From: Gorsachius magnificus | Taxonomy: Eukaryota; Chordata; Aves; Pelecaniformes; Ardeidae | Direction of reading: 5' to 3' | Assembly: GCA_034008185.1 (NCBI GenBank) | Contig: CM067084.1 | Coordinates: 62,200,599 to 62,264,598, forward strand | DNA length: 64,000 nt | Shown here: piece after piece, positions 44,998-59,500 of the stretch | Layout of the letters: each line of letters opens with the position of its first letter | How positions within the stretch are numbered: the stretch's first letter is position 1 | Position numbers and translations under genes: made by a program | The notes under the pieces: model-generated | Told to the model about the DNA's origin: nothing | The model's database searches: none | Seen by the model: only the letters and a program-made list of their open reading frames with translations

Positions 44998-47900
44998 AGA
45001 GAATTTTGCATGACTTTTGCTGTTCTGCAGATCTGAAAGTTGAAAGAAAAATCTCAGTCCTGCATACTTTTCACTGATCTGATAAAAGCCATTGTCACAT
45101 TAAGCTGACTTGGACTTTGGAGCCTTATGGAAAGGGTACCAAGGTGTGGGAAACATGGTCCCTTGGAAAGAATAACATGCCAGTGGGAAAACATGTCAGG
45201 TAGAGGATGTACTGTTAATGGATAATTACAGCTTTCTGAGGCTATCCCAAGGAACGCTGTCTAAATGCTTCAGTATAGTAATAACTCAAGGATTAACACA
45301 GTTGTACTGATTGTAATGCCCTCTAGATAAAATGGTGTTCTACACGATTTACAGTACTTAGAGAAAAAAAAAGCTCACATTTCTAAATCTCTCTAAGGCT
45401 TTCCAAACAGTTTCTGATATCAAGAGAATGATGAATAAAGGAAAGTGTTTCCAGAATACCAACTTCTCTTTCAATTCTTAATTTCTTCCCTAATTTGACA
45501 AGAGATTACATGGGCTTCTGTTGTCATGGAAAGAAATATAAATTGGAGTAAAAAAAAATTCTTTTAAGTCAAAGAACCAGGTCCATAATTTACAGGGAAA
45601 AAAAAATCAATTTCAACTGTATTTAGTTTCTGTTTACAAGAAGAAATATTTGCTTCACTTTAGTAAATTATATTTGTGCAAGCCAAGTATCAAACACAAC
45701 TTTGAATAACTCAGAAAATTATTTTCATAGCATCAACTGAATTAAGGTAATAATATCACCAGGATTTGAAATATATTTTGCCTCTATTGATACTTTTTGA
45801 TTCTGTCCTCGCTGAACTTTTTGGTCATTCTTTATTCAGGTCATGTCAAATAAAAGAGCAGAATGGACCGGTGAGTAAAAGCACTCTAACAAGCTAAGAT
45901 AAGACACTCCATCACTTTGTGATGAAATATTCAAACACATTGCCCACTGGTATCAACTTTTTCATGACTGATTTAAATGATACACTGAAAAATGTGCTTT
46001 AATCTTCCATATAATAAGTCTTAAAAAATTAAAAATGAAATCACAGTTTAAAGAAAAAAGCTAGCAGACATTTCAGTCATCATTTACTTGACTGTATGTT
46101 TTCTGCCATTAAAGTGACTGGTTTCATTAAAGAACTTAATACAGCTGCAAATGTAATGCAGTTTATGATCTAGAGTCAATAATTTGTGAGCTATTGAATG
46201 TCTTGGTGGGTATTGATGTCATTACCCTTCACATTAAAAAAGTAATATTCTTCCCAATTATTTTTCACCTTGAAGAACTTGCCAACAAAACTGAAAAGAA
46301 TATACAACCTTAACTGTTCTCTGCCACTTTAAGCATTTTTCTTCAAAGTTCAAATGAGAATATTTAGAATAGCTACTGATTCAAAATAATATACCTGACT
46401 CTGAATACCCTTCTGCCACTTATTTTTTTTCTGTAATATAGACTTGGCACACAGAAAGACTTCTTTACCACAAGTTTAATCAATGCCAATAAAAATACAA
46501 ACATAAAGGATTAGAGCACATGGACAGCAGAACTACATATACAACTGATTCTTCAAACAGCTTTTTTTCTCTATGTAATGTTTCCATTTTAATGAGAAGT
46601 TTGGAATCCTGTTTTTTAATCCATCCTTTTTTCTCTCAAACTATAGTCAAAACAGAGAGAAGTTAACTGTGAAATTCACTATGACCTTGGAAAAAACTGG
46701 GTAGACCTTGCTTGTCAATTTATCAGTGAATATGTTAGGTTTGCCAAACTCCATTTCTCTTTTTATTTAGTTGGATAGTCAGAATCATTTTTCTAAATCT
46801 TTAATTCCTGGGGACAACACAGGCAAACAATTAGCATTTACCTGCCTCTATTAGATCACTGCTATGTGTCTGGTTTCCCTTCCTTGCTGTAAATTAGGAG
46901 TTTTCTGCAAAAATTAATCAAACGGTAATCATTAACAATTATTCAAGCATAGAACTGACAGACAGAAATTCAGAAATTTGCAAGCTATGACTCCATCCCA
47001 CAAGTCTCAACTGCTTATTGATTTATTAAAATTTCATGGAAAGACCAATAAAATCTTGCTATACTAAAGCCCAAGCTCAAGCCTAAAGCTCAAGACTGTC
47101 TTCCTTAGAAAATCAGTCACGGTCATTCATTTTGTATTTAGCAGTATATTTTTTTCAAATTCAAAAAGAGGAATTACAGCACAATGAGGAAAAACCATTT
47201 CAGAAACAGATTAAAAGCAAGGGCATTAAAACCAAAGGAATCCTATAGGTTTACAGAGCTTTTCACTGCTACGTTTGCCAGCTAGTTCAGGGCAGCATTG
47301 ACTGAAAGCTGTTTACCCAGAGCAATCACACATACGATGTGAAATCAATTGGCAGTCTCTTTCAGTTCCCTTTCTAATACTCAGAAATACCGCCATGCAG
47401 TTAGCATCCATGCTAGTAATAGATGCAAACAGAGAAATCAAGGTCTGAACAGGCAGGAGCGAACCTCTCTGGTTCCTGAAGATGATCTCCACAGATCCAT
47501 GTTAAAACAGGTTGAGTGAAATGGTTGGTCTTCCAATGTTTTCAAGCAGCCTCAAAGACTTTAACCCGTCTTCAGGTTTAAATTACAAAACCTGAGGAAA
47601 GGCTCTTGTCCTGAAGTTTTTGCATTTTTCCAATTATATGAGATGATTTTTTAAAAAGATACTATATCTGCCTGTAAGTATTGCATCATCTGTAGTCCCA
47701 AATCACTGCAGTTACAATAATATTGCTACCTACACTAAATAAAAAGCCTAGTGTTGGAAAGTGTATGGAGTTAATTGCCTTGGCAATGCCATAGGCTGAG
47801 GAGTAAAATAGACTCCATTTTCCAAATCTTAAACACTGAAGTTGCTTAAAGCATGACTAGGAAAAAGCAGCTCTACAGCCTCATATAACGGTGGATTTTG

Positions 47901-49217
47901 GTTATATTTTCTGTCTGGAGGACAAAGACATGTACACATCTTTTGAAGGGCATAACAATAAAACCTGAAATACTCTAAGAGTGCCTCTCTGAAAAAATCT
48001 ATTGCAGATTTGAAACAAAGGTTTTACTTTCTAATTTTATCTGTGTTTTCTTTGTGTACTAATTGCTTGACTATACTTAAAACTATGTTTTCAATTATGT
48101 GATTAACTTTACATATTTGTGTAGCCCCATTGAGCATCATAGGATTACTCAAGCAGAGAAAAGTTTGCAGAATTACAGCTCAGGCTTGTCGATAAGGGTT
48201 TTTCAGTGAAAAAACAGACTTTGTTTCACAATTTATTCAGTGAGGAATATGTAGTTGCAAGTATTTTAGTTTTTTAATTACAGTACATCATAAAATAGTA
48301 AAGATAATATTTCCCTAGAAACTAAGTGTTTATCTCCATTCTGTAATTTTACAGGGATAAAAATGTCACTGTCTCTACTACTACAAGAATGGCCCTTCTG
48401 AATTGGTTTCCGTGAAAGTAATCATTGAACATTACTTTGAATCATAATGAATTGAAGTAAATTATCCATTAGGATGAATAAGCCCCAAGGTTTCTCAGAA
48501 CATACCACAGAAATACACACTGATTTTACAGTTTCTGCAGAAACAAAAAGAGTTTCACTTTCAGGAACTGCATTTGCCGTCTCATGGACAAAATGTACAT
48601 TTCCATTGAAAAAAGCAATCTTGTGCAATCAGTATAAATTCAATCTTTTTTTTTCTTTTAAAATTTGTTCCCCATTTTTTTAAACACATTTCTCCACAGA
48701 AGTCAGTCAAATAGTGATCTGACAAGGGACTATGTTGTTTACAGTATTTGCTAATCTACTGATGCAACACAAATATGCGCAGCAAAGAAAAAGTGGCTAT
48801 ATCATAAATATGAGAATAAGAGCTGAAAAAAAAAAAAAGAAAATTCCAGGCTACCTTCATTGCCTCAAACTAATTTGGAAGGCTAGGTAAATCTTTAGCT
48901 ACATCATTTTCTCCAAATCCTGTTTCAAACTGAGGTCATATCCTATTCTTTCTTCGTTCAGCTAGGGCAATTTGATCCTGATATAGAAGCATCACAATTT
49001 CTTTGAGCTGAGTTCTGCCCCAAGATGCTAGCAAGAATGCTTTTGTGTCTCTATGTTTTCTTTTCGATCTGCTACTTGTAGTTTTATATATCCATGTTCT
49101 AGCATGAACTCCAACTGAATTAACTGCCCTGGTATTGTTAAAATGTGTTACAAATACTTCATTACAGCTGGAAATCACTCTTAGACCCATAAAAAGAACA
49201 TATATAAAAAGTGGGAA
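44998..49217. other. No gene or element recognised
   Basis: AT-rich sequence with no notable frames at all between about 45.0 and 48.4 kb, and no recognised repeats. Confidence 0.6.
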
Positions 49218-49360
49218 GAACTTGTCTTGCAGTTAAAACTCTGGGCTGCAATTCAGATCTGTGTTCATTCCTGGCTCTGACAGACATCTTTTGAGTGACT
49301 TAATCTTTCTGTGACTGAGGTCCCCAAGTGTAATACATCCTTTTACAGTTCTTATCTAGA
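49218..49360 (+). mobile_element. MIR-type SINE relic
   Basis: CTTGCAGTTAAAACTCTGGGCTG, then AATTCAGATCTGTGTTCATTCCTGGCTCTGACAGAC, then TTTTGAGTGACTTAATCTTTCTGTGACTGAGGTCCCC and TAATACATCC follow the MIR order: GTTAAGAGC-GGGCTCTG, CTGGGTTCGAATCCCGGCTCTGCC, TGTGTGACCTTGGGCAAGTTACTTAACCTCTCTG, CCTCAGTTTCC. The tRNA-derived head and the start of the CORE are both present, in plus orientation. Strongly diverged, as expected for an ancestral amniote copy. Confidence 0.75.
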
Positions 49361-52300
49361 AGACAAATTTCCTTAAATCCAGGTTTTCTCCTTACTTTCT
49401 ATACATACAAAAAATTGTAGGCCAAATTCTTGTTTGATCTTTCTAGAATACCTCCATAAGAAAAAAAAAAGTATTTTTTCTTCTCAGAAACAACATGCAA
49501 CAATCTTGTTTTCTTTACCTTCCACATGAACTGACACTGTGGACAATGGATAAAATGTTTTTTTTCTCTGAAGTTAATGGTTAAGCTAGAGTATTATTTC
49601 ACTGAACGTATTTGCAAAAGATCAATTAACTGGATTTTTTCTGTTTTGCTCTTCTCATCTTAGTCTGCCTGTAGTAGCTGCTGCACTATTATGTCTGTAT
49701 CAGGAGAGTTTGGGCTTGCTCCTGCTTGCACTGAGCCAAGTCTCTCAAGTGGTCCAGTGGGAACAGAATTGTCACATTCACTGTCAAATTCAAGCTACGA
49801 AGTTAATGATGGATTTTTATTAAGAGCTACATGCAGACACACAAGCAGGAAAAAGCCAAATCCATTTTCAGACTGAATTAAAGAATTGTGTCTATCAAGG
49901 CTACCGTAATGATTGACAATTTATTTTATCAATTAAAACAAAAGTCACAATCATTATACCCGAGTGTCATCATTAAGTGATGGTGATATTCAGTCCGAGA
50001 CAATATTGTCTTACCTGGATGCACCTCTAAAGTGATTAGGGCCTTACTGGGTCATATAATCCAGACATTAGGCTCCTGTACTGACACTCAGCCGAATATT
50101 TTATTTTCAGAAAACCAGCCTGGCGATCAAGCATCCGGTTTACAATTTTCAGGTGTCAATCTATTCACACAAAGTACATTTTAGTGAGTACATATAGATC
50201 AGTTCAGCTATACAACAGCCTTTACTTAGCATTTCTGAAGACCAGTGTATTCTGAACACCTTTGTGGAGGCTTTTAATTGGGAAAGGCCAGAGCACACTA
50301 GATGTTGTATGGCTTTCATACCTGAGCAGCTTCAAATATGTAGCTGTAATCTTTCTCTTAGCAGTGTTAATGCACATGATATCAGAATCCAATCATTACA
50401 TTTCAAAGAAATCGTTTTCCATAACAACAGAAAAATAAAGTCAACATTCACTTCACACCTGGGTCTTGAATTCCAGTGTTTCATGGTAGGCATAAAGTTC
50501 ATGTTATCTCCAAGACTGACTTTCAAATTAGAGCCTGTAACTATTTCACCCATATGTAATTAAACAAGCCGTATATGGGACTTGTTAGTGAATGCTGCTC
50601 TCAACAACATCCATTATAAGGAAAGCTAATTATTTTTAACACAGCATGAATATTAATGGATATCTGTGTAAATCCTACACACACTAGCCGAAGATCACAG
50701 GTAGATCTTAAAGTACGGATAAACAAATTCAATTGCAGAAAGGCACCACACCAGCACCTGACATCAAGACAAAGCACAACAGTCAGAGAACGTGGACTGT
50801 CCTCGAGCCTTCTTTAGCCACACCAGTATACTGTGATGAAAAATAACCTTAGAGATCTGCTGAAGGGCATGAAACTTCAAGTCTACAAAAAAAGCACCAG
50901 TACAGCTTATTTTCCACAGTTTCCAACTGATTGGAATCCCCATTAGAAAAGGTCAGGCTTAATTTGACACAGTTGCATTCGGGAGGCCTGCAGTCCATCA
51001 TAGTTCAGGTAAGATAAAGAAAAATAAATGCTGTTTAACTGACCCAGTAGGAAATCATTCTATTATACTATACATACAAAATATGTACTCAAGGGCATGT
51101 GGCTTTATCACATAGCTACTGAATGTTAAGAGCATGTAATAAATAAATGTTGTTCCTAGGTCATGAAAGGAAGAAAGTATTTGAAAAATAAGACAGGCAT
51201 TTCTGAGCATATATGACAGAGCAAAGTCTAGCAAAATTTAACAATAGGTATTATTGCTGCAGCTGTCATATCAGGATTTTGAATTTTTTAATATCCATTT
51301 TAAGTAGTTCAGAGCTATTTTGTGAAATCCCTGTTACACAATTAGCTTTAAAAATGACTCAAGTCAGCATTTTGTCTATAAGGCACAAATGGAAGATGGA
51401 AGTTTGAAATAATGCTGCCTATTCTTTACACAATTGGAAAGCTGTGCCAATATTATCTTTGTTGCGGCAGCAGCTGCTTGCAAATGCCTTTAGAACTGAT
51501 TTGGGTCTCTGTCATGTGCTAATGGAATCAGACACAGGCTTTAATAGTGTGTGTTCAACGTATACAGTTCCTGGGTGATCCTACCAGAGCAGACAATATC
51601 CTAGCAGCACACTGAGTGTGCAATTAGAGCATCATCATATCTGCATGGGTTTTTTTTTTCTTCATCTGGAGCTACTTTTTTTTTAGCATCTATCTTCTCC
51701 TTTAGCCACCCTTGGTTGTTAGCTGCCTGGGTTTAGCCACATAGCTTTGATATGTACCTCCAGTTGTTGTCTTGCAGCTAATACAGAAAGAAAAAAGAAA
51801 AGCCCCAGAGAAACTGATTTCAAATAAGGGAATAAAAAGCAGTTCAAACAAACACGTATCTTTCTGAATTTCTGGGAATTTTGGCAATTCCCTTATGGAA
51901 AAAATTATTAAGATTAGGGAAAGACTGTCACCAAACACCTCTTGAGTCAAGTTTCCATATCCTTTTGGGGTTATGTCCAAGATTCTTGTTCTTGGGCAGC
52001 AACTTCAGAGTTTTGCCAGGCAGTTCCATAGGCTGTAACTCTCACTGTTGCAAAATCTGTGCCTGACATAGGCATGAGAAGCCTACGGCATAGGTACGTG
52101 GAACCATCTGACCTATGTTACGGCAGCAGAATGAAGGGAGGTGAGAACTGAGGGCTGCGCTAAGGAATAGCACACTGCGCTTACAGTGACTTTCTGCGTA
52201 AAGCAACCTAACAGTGCTTCTCATTTGTCATATGTATTGCCACTAATTAATTGATGTTGTGCTACTTATTCCTTGCAAGTGGGAAACAATAAGGTAGACA

Positions 52301-55300
52301 AAACAACACTGAAAAAGCCCCATAGGAACTGAGATTTTACATGTGTAGTAACTCTCAGACCTTAGGTATGTCTAGGATTTGACAGAAATTATTTCAAATT
52401 ATACCAAGTATATGTGCTTTATTCACAGGCAGTTCTTTAAAAAACTTACCCATTTAAAAATAATATTTTTAAAAAATAAAATCTATTGTCCAAAGTAAAG
52501 ACAAGTAGAAAAATTCTTGTCACTCCAGACTGCCAGAATGAGAGCAAAGTGAAAACTGGGACAGGGGAATAAATCAGGTAGTCATTATTTTAAATAAATG
52601 CTGATCTGGTTAAAGAAAATATTGAAGATAAATTAAGAGTGAGACTGAACGTCTCTTGTCTTTGTGGTCATCCCTTTAGCCCCAGCATGAAGTTTCATTC
52701 AGAAAGCATTCCTAAACGGAGTCTTATTGACATGGGAATAACAACAAAGAATTAATGGTATTGCTTCATACGACTGGTCCATCAAAATGTAGTATTTTGC
52801 TGCCCACCATATTAAAAGCACTGTGCTCCACTATATGGAAAATTATTCTCTTGATTCAAAGACCATGGCATTTTTCAAATATATATTTTCATTTGCAAAA
52901 ACTGCAAAGAAATCACAGTATGGTAGATGAAGTATAAAAGTACCAGCAGTTCTCTGGAAAAGTGATGACCACGTGACAGCCCCACAGACTACACTGCAAA
53001 ACTGATGAACTTGTACAACAGTTTGTTTAATGAAAACTCTTTGCTTATAATCTAAAGATTGAGATTTAACACATTTTGCCTGGATATAGTCTAGTACAAT
53101 AGATACAAAGAGATACAGATACCCACCAGTTGAATAGCTGAGTGAAGGCATCAGGTCATGTAAAGGCACAAAGATGCAACTGCTGCAATCTGCATGCTCA
53201 TTCAGAGACTCCTTTTAACACCGAGGCAGTAAAGTGATCTCTCCTCTCTCCTACTCAAGGATTACACACTCAGCAAAGCTGGTCAGTGCAGTTTGTTATG
53301 GGAGAGCACAAGACTTGAGTCACTTAAATTTGACACTACATTCATGAAAAGAAAATAAAACCAAGGCCTGTTCATTTGACAAAGGGGAAGGATTCAGAGT
53401 TCACTGGGTGGAAGAGTTACCCAGGGAATTCTCTTAAATATTGATGGATGGGAGGAACACGAAATTTTGAGCTATGGGAGGTCAGGGGCAGCAGGGTTAT
53501 AAGCAGAAGGAAATGAAGGGAAATTGTGAATTGGCTTTGAGAAAATGGCAGAGATAATAAGGACATGACAGCAATAAAAAAATACCTTTTTTTTTCCACA
53601 ATGCTCCCTATGCTGTGAATTTAGGCAACAATTCATTCTGAAGGCACAAAATGTGGGAGGGAGAGAAAGAACAGGGATTCTCATTCTTCCCACACTGTCC
53701 ATAAAATATTATTTATTCACTAGCTAACAATTAACAGAGACACCTTTTGCAGCCATTTGCTCTCACTGCATTAAGCTTTGTTCTGCTTTTAGTCTTGGAA
53801 ATGTGACCAACCTGCAAGCAGAATAGCAAGTCACTACCCTGAAGTAGCCCACTTATTTCGTTATCAGTTATTATCATTACAGTAACTGTATTTTGCTGCA
53901 AAATTAACTTCATGTGGCATGAGCAACATTTATAATATCAAGATAAACAGTTGAGTTTTAATAAACATTCCATTTTTAACGCAAAAATAAATTAAAGAAG
54001 CTTGAAATTGTCTAGCATTAAAAAAACCAGATGTTTACAAACACTGTTTTCACAGAAGCTTAGAAAGCTGCTTATCATACTTCACTATGTGTAAAGAAAA
54101 ATTCATCCAATGTTTGTTTTCAGCCGTATATAGCCTGGTTCAACTACTTTTAAACTCTGTAATGTCCATTAAATTCAAGGGATATCTGAAGAGAACTATC
54201 CTATTCATCACTTACCTTTCAGATTTATTGAGACAGGCCAGAAACAACGGAAGGAAAAGAATCCTAATGCGAGTTTCTTGAGTGTGTGGATTAGTACTTT
54301 TCATGTTCACAAAGAAACCCAGCAAAACTTTTGATCTGAGGGACTGTGAACGTTAATGATCAGAAAGAATGTCATGGAGGATTTGTTTATATTTTCAAAA
54401 CTGTATATAAAAATTATTTATAAAGGAAACAAAATGCAGGCAAGGAATGAAAGACATTCTTTGATAAATTAAAAATGTTTGCTTTCTGCTATAACGTAAG
54501 AAAGCTAGATGTAAGAGAAGTATATTGTGTGTATGTTCAAAGGCTTAACAGCATGAGGTAGAGAAGTATTTAAAATGGTAACAGCTCAGAAAATAATATA
54601 GGTCTTGAAATTAAATCATCCTCATAAATAAATCATCAAATAAAGGTAAAATGACAAATTGGTATTAGTCTAATACAGACTTAGCTGAAGTATTAATATC
54701 CTTCCCCCCTCTCCCCCCCTCCCCAAGAAGGAAACTTGCTATTAAAACTTGAGTACAGATAAATGTCTTCAGGTCTAAGTATTTGTGGTGCGATTCTTCG
54801 TTGCTTTTTGGTCACTAGAAAGAATTCCAGTGATGTCAAACCATCCTTAAGATGTCAAACTGCAGAGCACACACTACAATGTATCTTTGAAATCTACTCT
54901 ACTATTTCTGAAAGGAAAGTACAGGTTCCATAGCTCTCCTCTTACACGTTAGGCTTTGCACCAATGTCCTTGGGAAAATTCCCCCTTCTCCTTGATGCGG
55001 ACCCACACTCTTAGTGGCAGCTGTACATTTCCCCCGTGTGTGGAGGACCATGTGTCACCTTACAACTGTGTGTAAAAGCCCAGTAGGCCTGAAACACATG
55101 GAGGGAAAGGTGGCCCACTTTGTACGACTGACTGAACCCAAGATTTCACAGGAATTTTCCTACGAAAGACCGATGAACCTAAGAATATAGGGCACAGTAT
55201 TCAGGAGAATATCTCCTCATAAAAAAGATGACATAAGAATAAGGAAAATCCCAGCTGCCTAGTTCTTATCAGAAGATAATTCTCCTCACAGTATGCTGCT

Positions 55301-55435
55301 GGAAGGAAATTTTGCATCATTTGTCTTTTCAGCATACTTCATACCAGCTTTTTTTTTCACATAGCCTTTATTCACAGAACTCCTGTGACCCTTCTTGCTC
55401 CCACCGTCAGACTTCTAATTGTTTGTACTGAAACC
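49361..55435. other. No gene or element recognised
   Basis: AT-rich sequence with frames up to about 108 codons (52,843-53,169, minus) that lack domains or splice context. A C-rich simple stretch is at about 54,705-54,724. Confidence 0.55.
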
Positions 55436-55439
55436 ATTC

Positions 55440-55530
55440 TAATTAGATGGTGAGATTTGTAGGGCGTGGACCTTGTCTAATTGTTTGTTTTGTAACACTG
55501 TGAGTGTATAGTACTTATACCAGTAATAAA
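55440..55530 (+). mobile_element. Possible SINE/LINE tail relic
   Basis: AATTAGATGGTGAGATTTGTAGGGCGTGGACCTTGTCTAATTGTTTGTTTTGTAACACTGTGAG resembles a motif recurrent in amniote repeats (TTAGATTGTGAGC..GGGGCAGGGACCTTGTCTTATTGTTTGTTTTGTACAGTGC). The match is by eye, the family name is uncertain and no second half was recognised. Confidence 0.4.
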
Positions 55531-56009
55531 ACTAAATCTTGTCCTGTGCTTTATTATGCCTGTTACAGAGAAACAGTTAGACATCTTGTTTTCAGCCTGC
55601 TTACTAAATTAAACAAGGCTTAGATGATCAAGGCTATGTATATGTCCATGCATGTTTATACTCGCAAAATTGCAGACCACTCTGTCCAAGTTTAGCTACA
55701 TTTACATTTCCACAAAATGGGAGTGGGCTCAGAGATAACAAATAGCCATCATGCTTCATGAAAATAGGTGTGTTGAAGATACTACTTCCCTGAGTAAGAA
55801 AGCTGCAGTACATGATCAGTACTTTTGAGATATTATAAAACAACAGATAGGCACGCTATTTGCAGCTCAAATCCGTGGGAAGAACATCAATCAGAACTCA
55901 CATCTTTCATTTGCCAGAATCAAATACTCATATATATATACCAAATACCTATAGAAAAACAGATTCACTAGTTGTGATGCTCATACAGCTAATTAAGAAC
56001 TTACAGATC
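55531..56009. other. No gene or element recognised
   Basis: AT-rich, with a short (TA)n at about 55,930-55,940. Confidence 0.6.
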
Positions 56010-56500
56010 TAGTGGGTCGTGCCAAAGGTCTGTTTTGTCAGGCAACCCATTACTGGCTGTGCTTAACAGCGGGCACTCAGTGAAAAGCAGAGCAGGGGAG
56101 ATACATAGCGGTATTTCCCCAGAACCCTGCCTCCAGCAATGTATGGATCAGGGACATCCTGAGCCTGGCATTACATCTGTGTGCTTAATAGCCCTGCCCC
56201 CCTTACGAGGATTTGTTTGATTGCTTTTGGCACTTCTGTAAGCATCTGGCATCCATAACTTCCCATGGCAAAGGACTCCCTCAGCTTACCTACATGCTTC
56301 ACAAAGAAATGTTATTTTGCTTGCTTTGTACTGCCACCTGTTAGCCTTACATGATGCTCCCTGGAGCTTATTTCTTAAAAAAGAACAGCTCTTCCCTGGT
56401 TATCCACAATTTACAACCTGCGATTCTAATAACCTTGGTCATATTCTCTCTCAGTTGCTTCTTTCCCAACTGTTTAGGGCAAAGATTTAGAACTGATTTA
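56010..56500 (-). mobile_element. CR1 LINE relic, 3' end
   Basis: Plus-strand GTGGGTCGTGCCAAAGGTCTGTTTTGTCAGGCAACCC (56,013) matches the reverse-complemented CR1 terminal sequence (GGGTCAGACCAAAGGTCCATCTAGCCC). CATAACTTCCCATGGCAAAGGACTCCCTCAG (56,255) matches the ACATCCTCTGGCAAGGAGTTCC block, and ACTGCCACCTGTTAGCC, with GGTCATATTCTCTCTCAG (56,440), matches the following 3' UTR order. It is a 5'-truncated copy of the same CR1 lineage as at 26.3-27.4 kb, in the same orientation. Confidence 0.75.
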
Positions 56501-59500
56501 AAAGACATTGGAGCTTCACTGACTTCAGTGGCCTTTGGATCGTTTTCAGAAGAGGTATGCCGTTCACAGTACAGTAAGCATATGATTAATTACCCTCTGT
56601 GCCGAAACCCAACCACAACCTCTAGAGGTATTTGTAGTACTCTATATTATACTTCTGGTAACAAATATGGAGCAATAAGCTTCTGATATTTACTACCTGA
56701 AGAACATAAAGGAAAATGAAAGAGCAAACATCTTTCATCTTTTCATCTGGTTATAAGGTGTAAAAGAATAGAAAGCAGTATGATAAACAAAACAATGGGG
56801 ATGGGGTGGCTTAGCACCATTTCCAGGCTAAGTTCCAAGTAATTTCTATAATCAAGTTCCAATCCAAGTACATGTTTGCCTCAATTCCTTTGGATCTGAC
56901 AAACTTAAGTATAGGAAAGTCAAGGGCTTATTTTTTCATTTCACTTTGATGAAAGTATTCTTGCTTTTCATGCAGTTTTCAGATCAGATCAATTGTTTTA
57001 TTTTTCTAAAATGCCAAAACCAGCATAGCTAGGAGGAAACTTATGCAGGAAAAGAATGAGCTGTTGCTTCTGTACTTATTGCACAATGTCACTTGCTTTT
57101 TTCTTGTGTTCTATTAGTTCTAGTAGATCCCATGCTCTCTAAAGCTTTACTTCAGAAAGGAAAAACTGCAGTAATTATGGCAAAAGATGTCAAGATACAC
57201 AGCACAATTATTCTTTGCACAACAACTCAAGGAGTATGGCATTATTTTGTCACATATCTCTTCAACATATGTGTTCTGTGGTTTGTCTTACATCAAAAAA
57301 CACTTCTTAATGGAATGCAAGAAGGCATTTAAAAGATAACATCAGTAGCTGTGAGTCACTTTGTTTGAAAATTAATCTACGGTATTCCATCAGAGTAGCA
57401 CAAATAAAAAAGCATCTTTTGAATGCCAAGGCCAAACATACAATACTCTGTAGGCATGGTGCTTGCTATGCCCTTTACTGGCAGATTGATTTTCATGTTC
57501 TGACTAAACTAGCAGTTAGCAACATTACACTGCTGGTTGGATAGCAATGACGGCCCAATTAGAAAACACAGTCAATGAATAGGTCAGGCAGCCGGGGTCC
57601 AGATATTCTAAGCAAGACTAGGCCTTTCAGTTTGCAAAACTTTCTGTTGACCTTTTCCTCATCATAAGTGACCCACCATAAAAACATGTCAAAATCTTGT
57701 GCAGAAACAAAACAGAAAATAAACTATGACTTACCCAAATAAGCAAACAGCTTAAGAAAACTTGTTGAGGAATTCTTAGCATAGGAAAGAAAAGGGTTAT
57801 AGAGGGATCCCTGATTTCCCCATAAATATGTGCACTGTACTGGCTGTTGGCTTTGGGGGAATATTTTTGTGTAGCCTGTGCTAATCAGACATATAAACAA
57901 TCAGATATATTTTCAAGGCTTAGAACCATCAAAGCTAGTAAATGGTATGGCTGTATTATTTAGCCCACTTAGCTTTCCATATAAACACAGATTATTTTGA
58001 ATTTTGGCTTGATCCCACTTATTTTTTTCTTTTATAACAATCAAATAATTCCATATGAATTTGAAGTTATGCAGCCTGAAAGCAAGCAATAGAGATTTCT
58101 CAACATATGACATATACAAAGTAGATGAATATATGGATAAGGAAAGAGTTATAAACACCTGTGTAGGACACAACATAAATTGCTGTGCTTTTAAACTTAA
58201 AGGGGGCAGCTAGGTTTTTTTTCTATCAAATTGAGAGTTCAGTTCTGAAAGCACAGTATTAGCACTAGGACTGTGAAATCCAGTCTTCGCTACACATAAA
58301 ACACATGTCTTTAGAGACAAAGTTCCCACCCCTTCCAAATGAACAAGGACCCCTTGGACTTTCAAAAGGGACAAGAGCTTTACTGAAGATTTCTGATCTT
58401 TTTTACTCGAGACAGGTCTCTCTGTGATACACCAGTGTGGGCTTTATTGTCATAAACACAGCTTTTCAATATCACTGTTATTATCTTCATTAAAGCCATT
58501 TAGCTATGCCTTTTTGCAAAGTCCTCTTATGTTCAGAAATGCCTCTTCTTACGCCTTAAAACCTTCTGTCATTGGTGCTTCTTCTAGTATTAGCTAATCT
58601 CACCTTTGTGTTTAATCTTGAACCTAGCTAGACTTAATGCTATATGTGAGTGAGAACAATTCTTGACTTTTATTCTGCCATATGTCCTCAGTTTACAACT
58701 CCAATGATTCACTATTTCATTGTGGTCTTTGCTATGCTGCAGCCTTCGTAAGAGATGGACTTATTTTCCTCTACACTTCCACGCTAACTTAACGGTTTCA
58801 CGTAAATATAGAACTGTAACAACAACAGCATGTATTACTGCTCATTAAGCTCCTTTCAAAATTGTGTCAGTGATTTTTGTTGCATAAGCAGCAATGTCAG
58901 GGTGTCATTACAAAATCTAGGAACAGCATTAACTGAAACCCCACAAATGTATTGAAGACTCTGGTATGTGCGTGACGCCGTTCTCTGAACTGCAGTGTAG
59001 GCACATCTGAAATCTGCTTGCTCACACTACAGAAACCACTTATTAGCATCTGTATATAACACATCATCACCACAGGGAAAGCTAGTTTAAAATCATAAAT
59101 GTCAAGACATAATTAACTTAAAGGTCAGGTTTAATTACAGTTGTTGAAACTGAAATATACTAATTACCATTACTACGTCAGAAAATTTCTTAAAACGATT
59201 TGAAATGTTTTGTTGGTGCCCGTACTTTTCCATAATTGAAATCTTTTGTTCCATGATGGAGATGTTTCAATGGACGATTTTTTACTAACTTTGAAGCAGA
59301 GAGAGAACAAAACAGAAAACCAATGAACAAAGCACCACCACAAAGCTCAACAAAACCTGTTCTCGCATTATGAAATTATTAATTACTTTCTTGTAATTGG
59401 CACTTCAGATAATCATTTAGATAATGGAATTATTTGGAGAGTCTGGTGCATGGATGAAACAGATTTAACTGTGTAGCTTTTAGGTTTAATGACAAAACAA

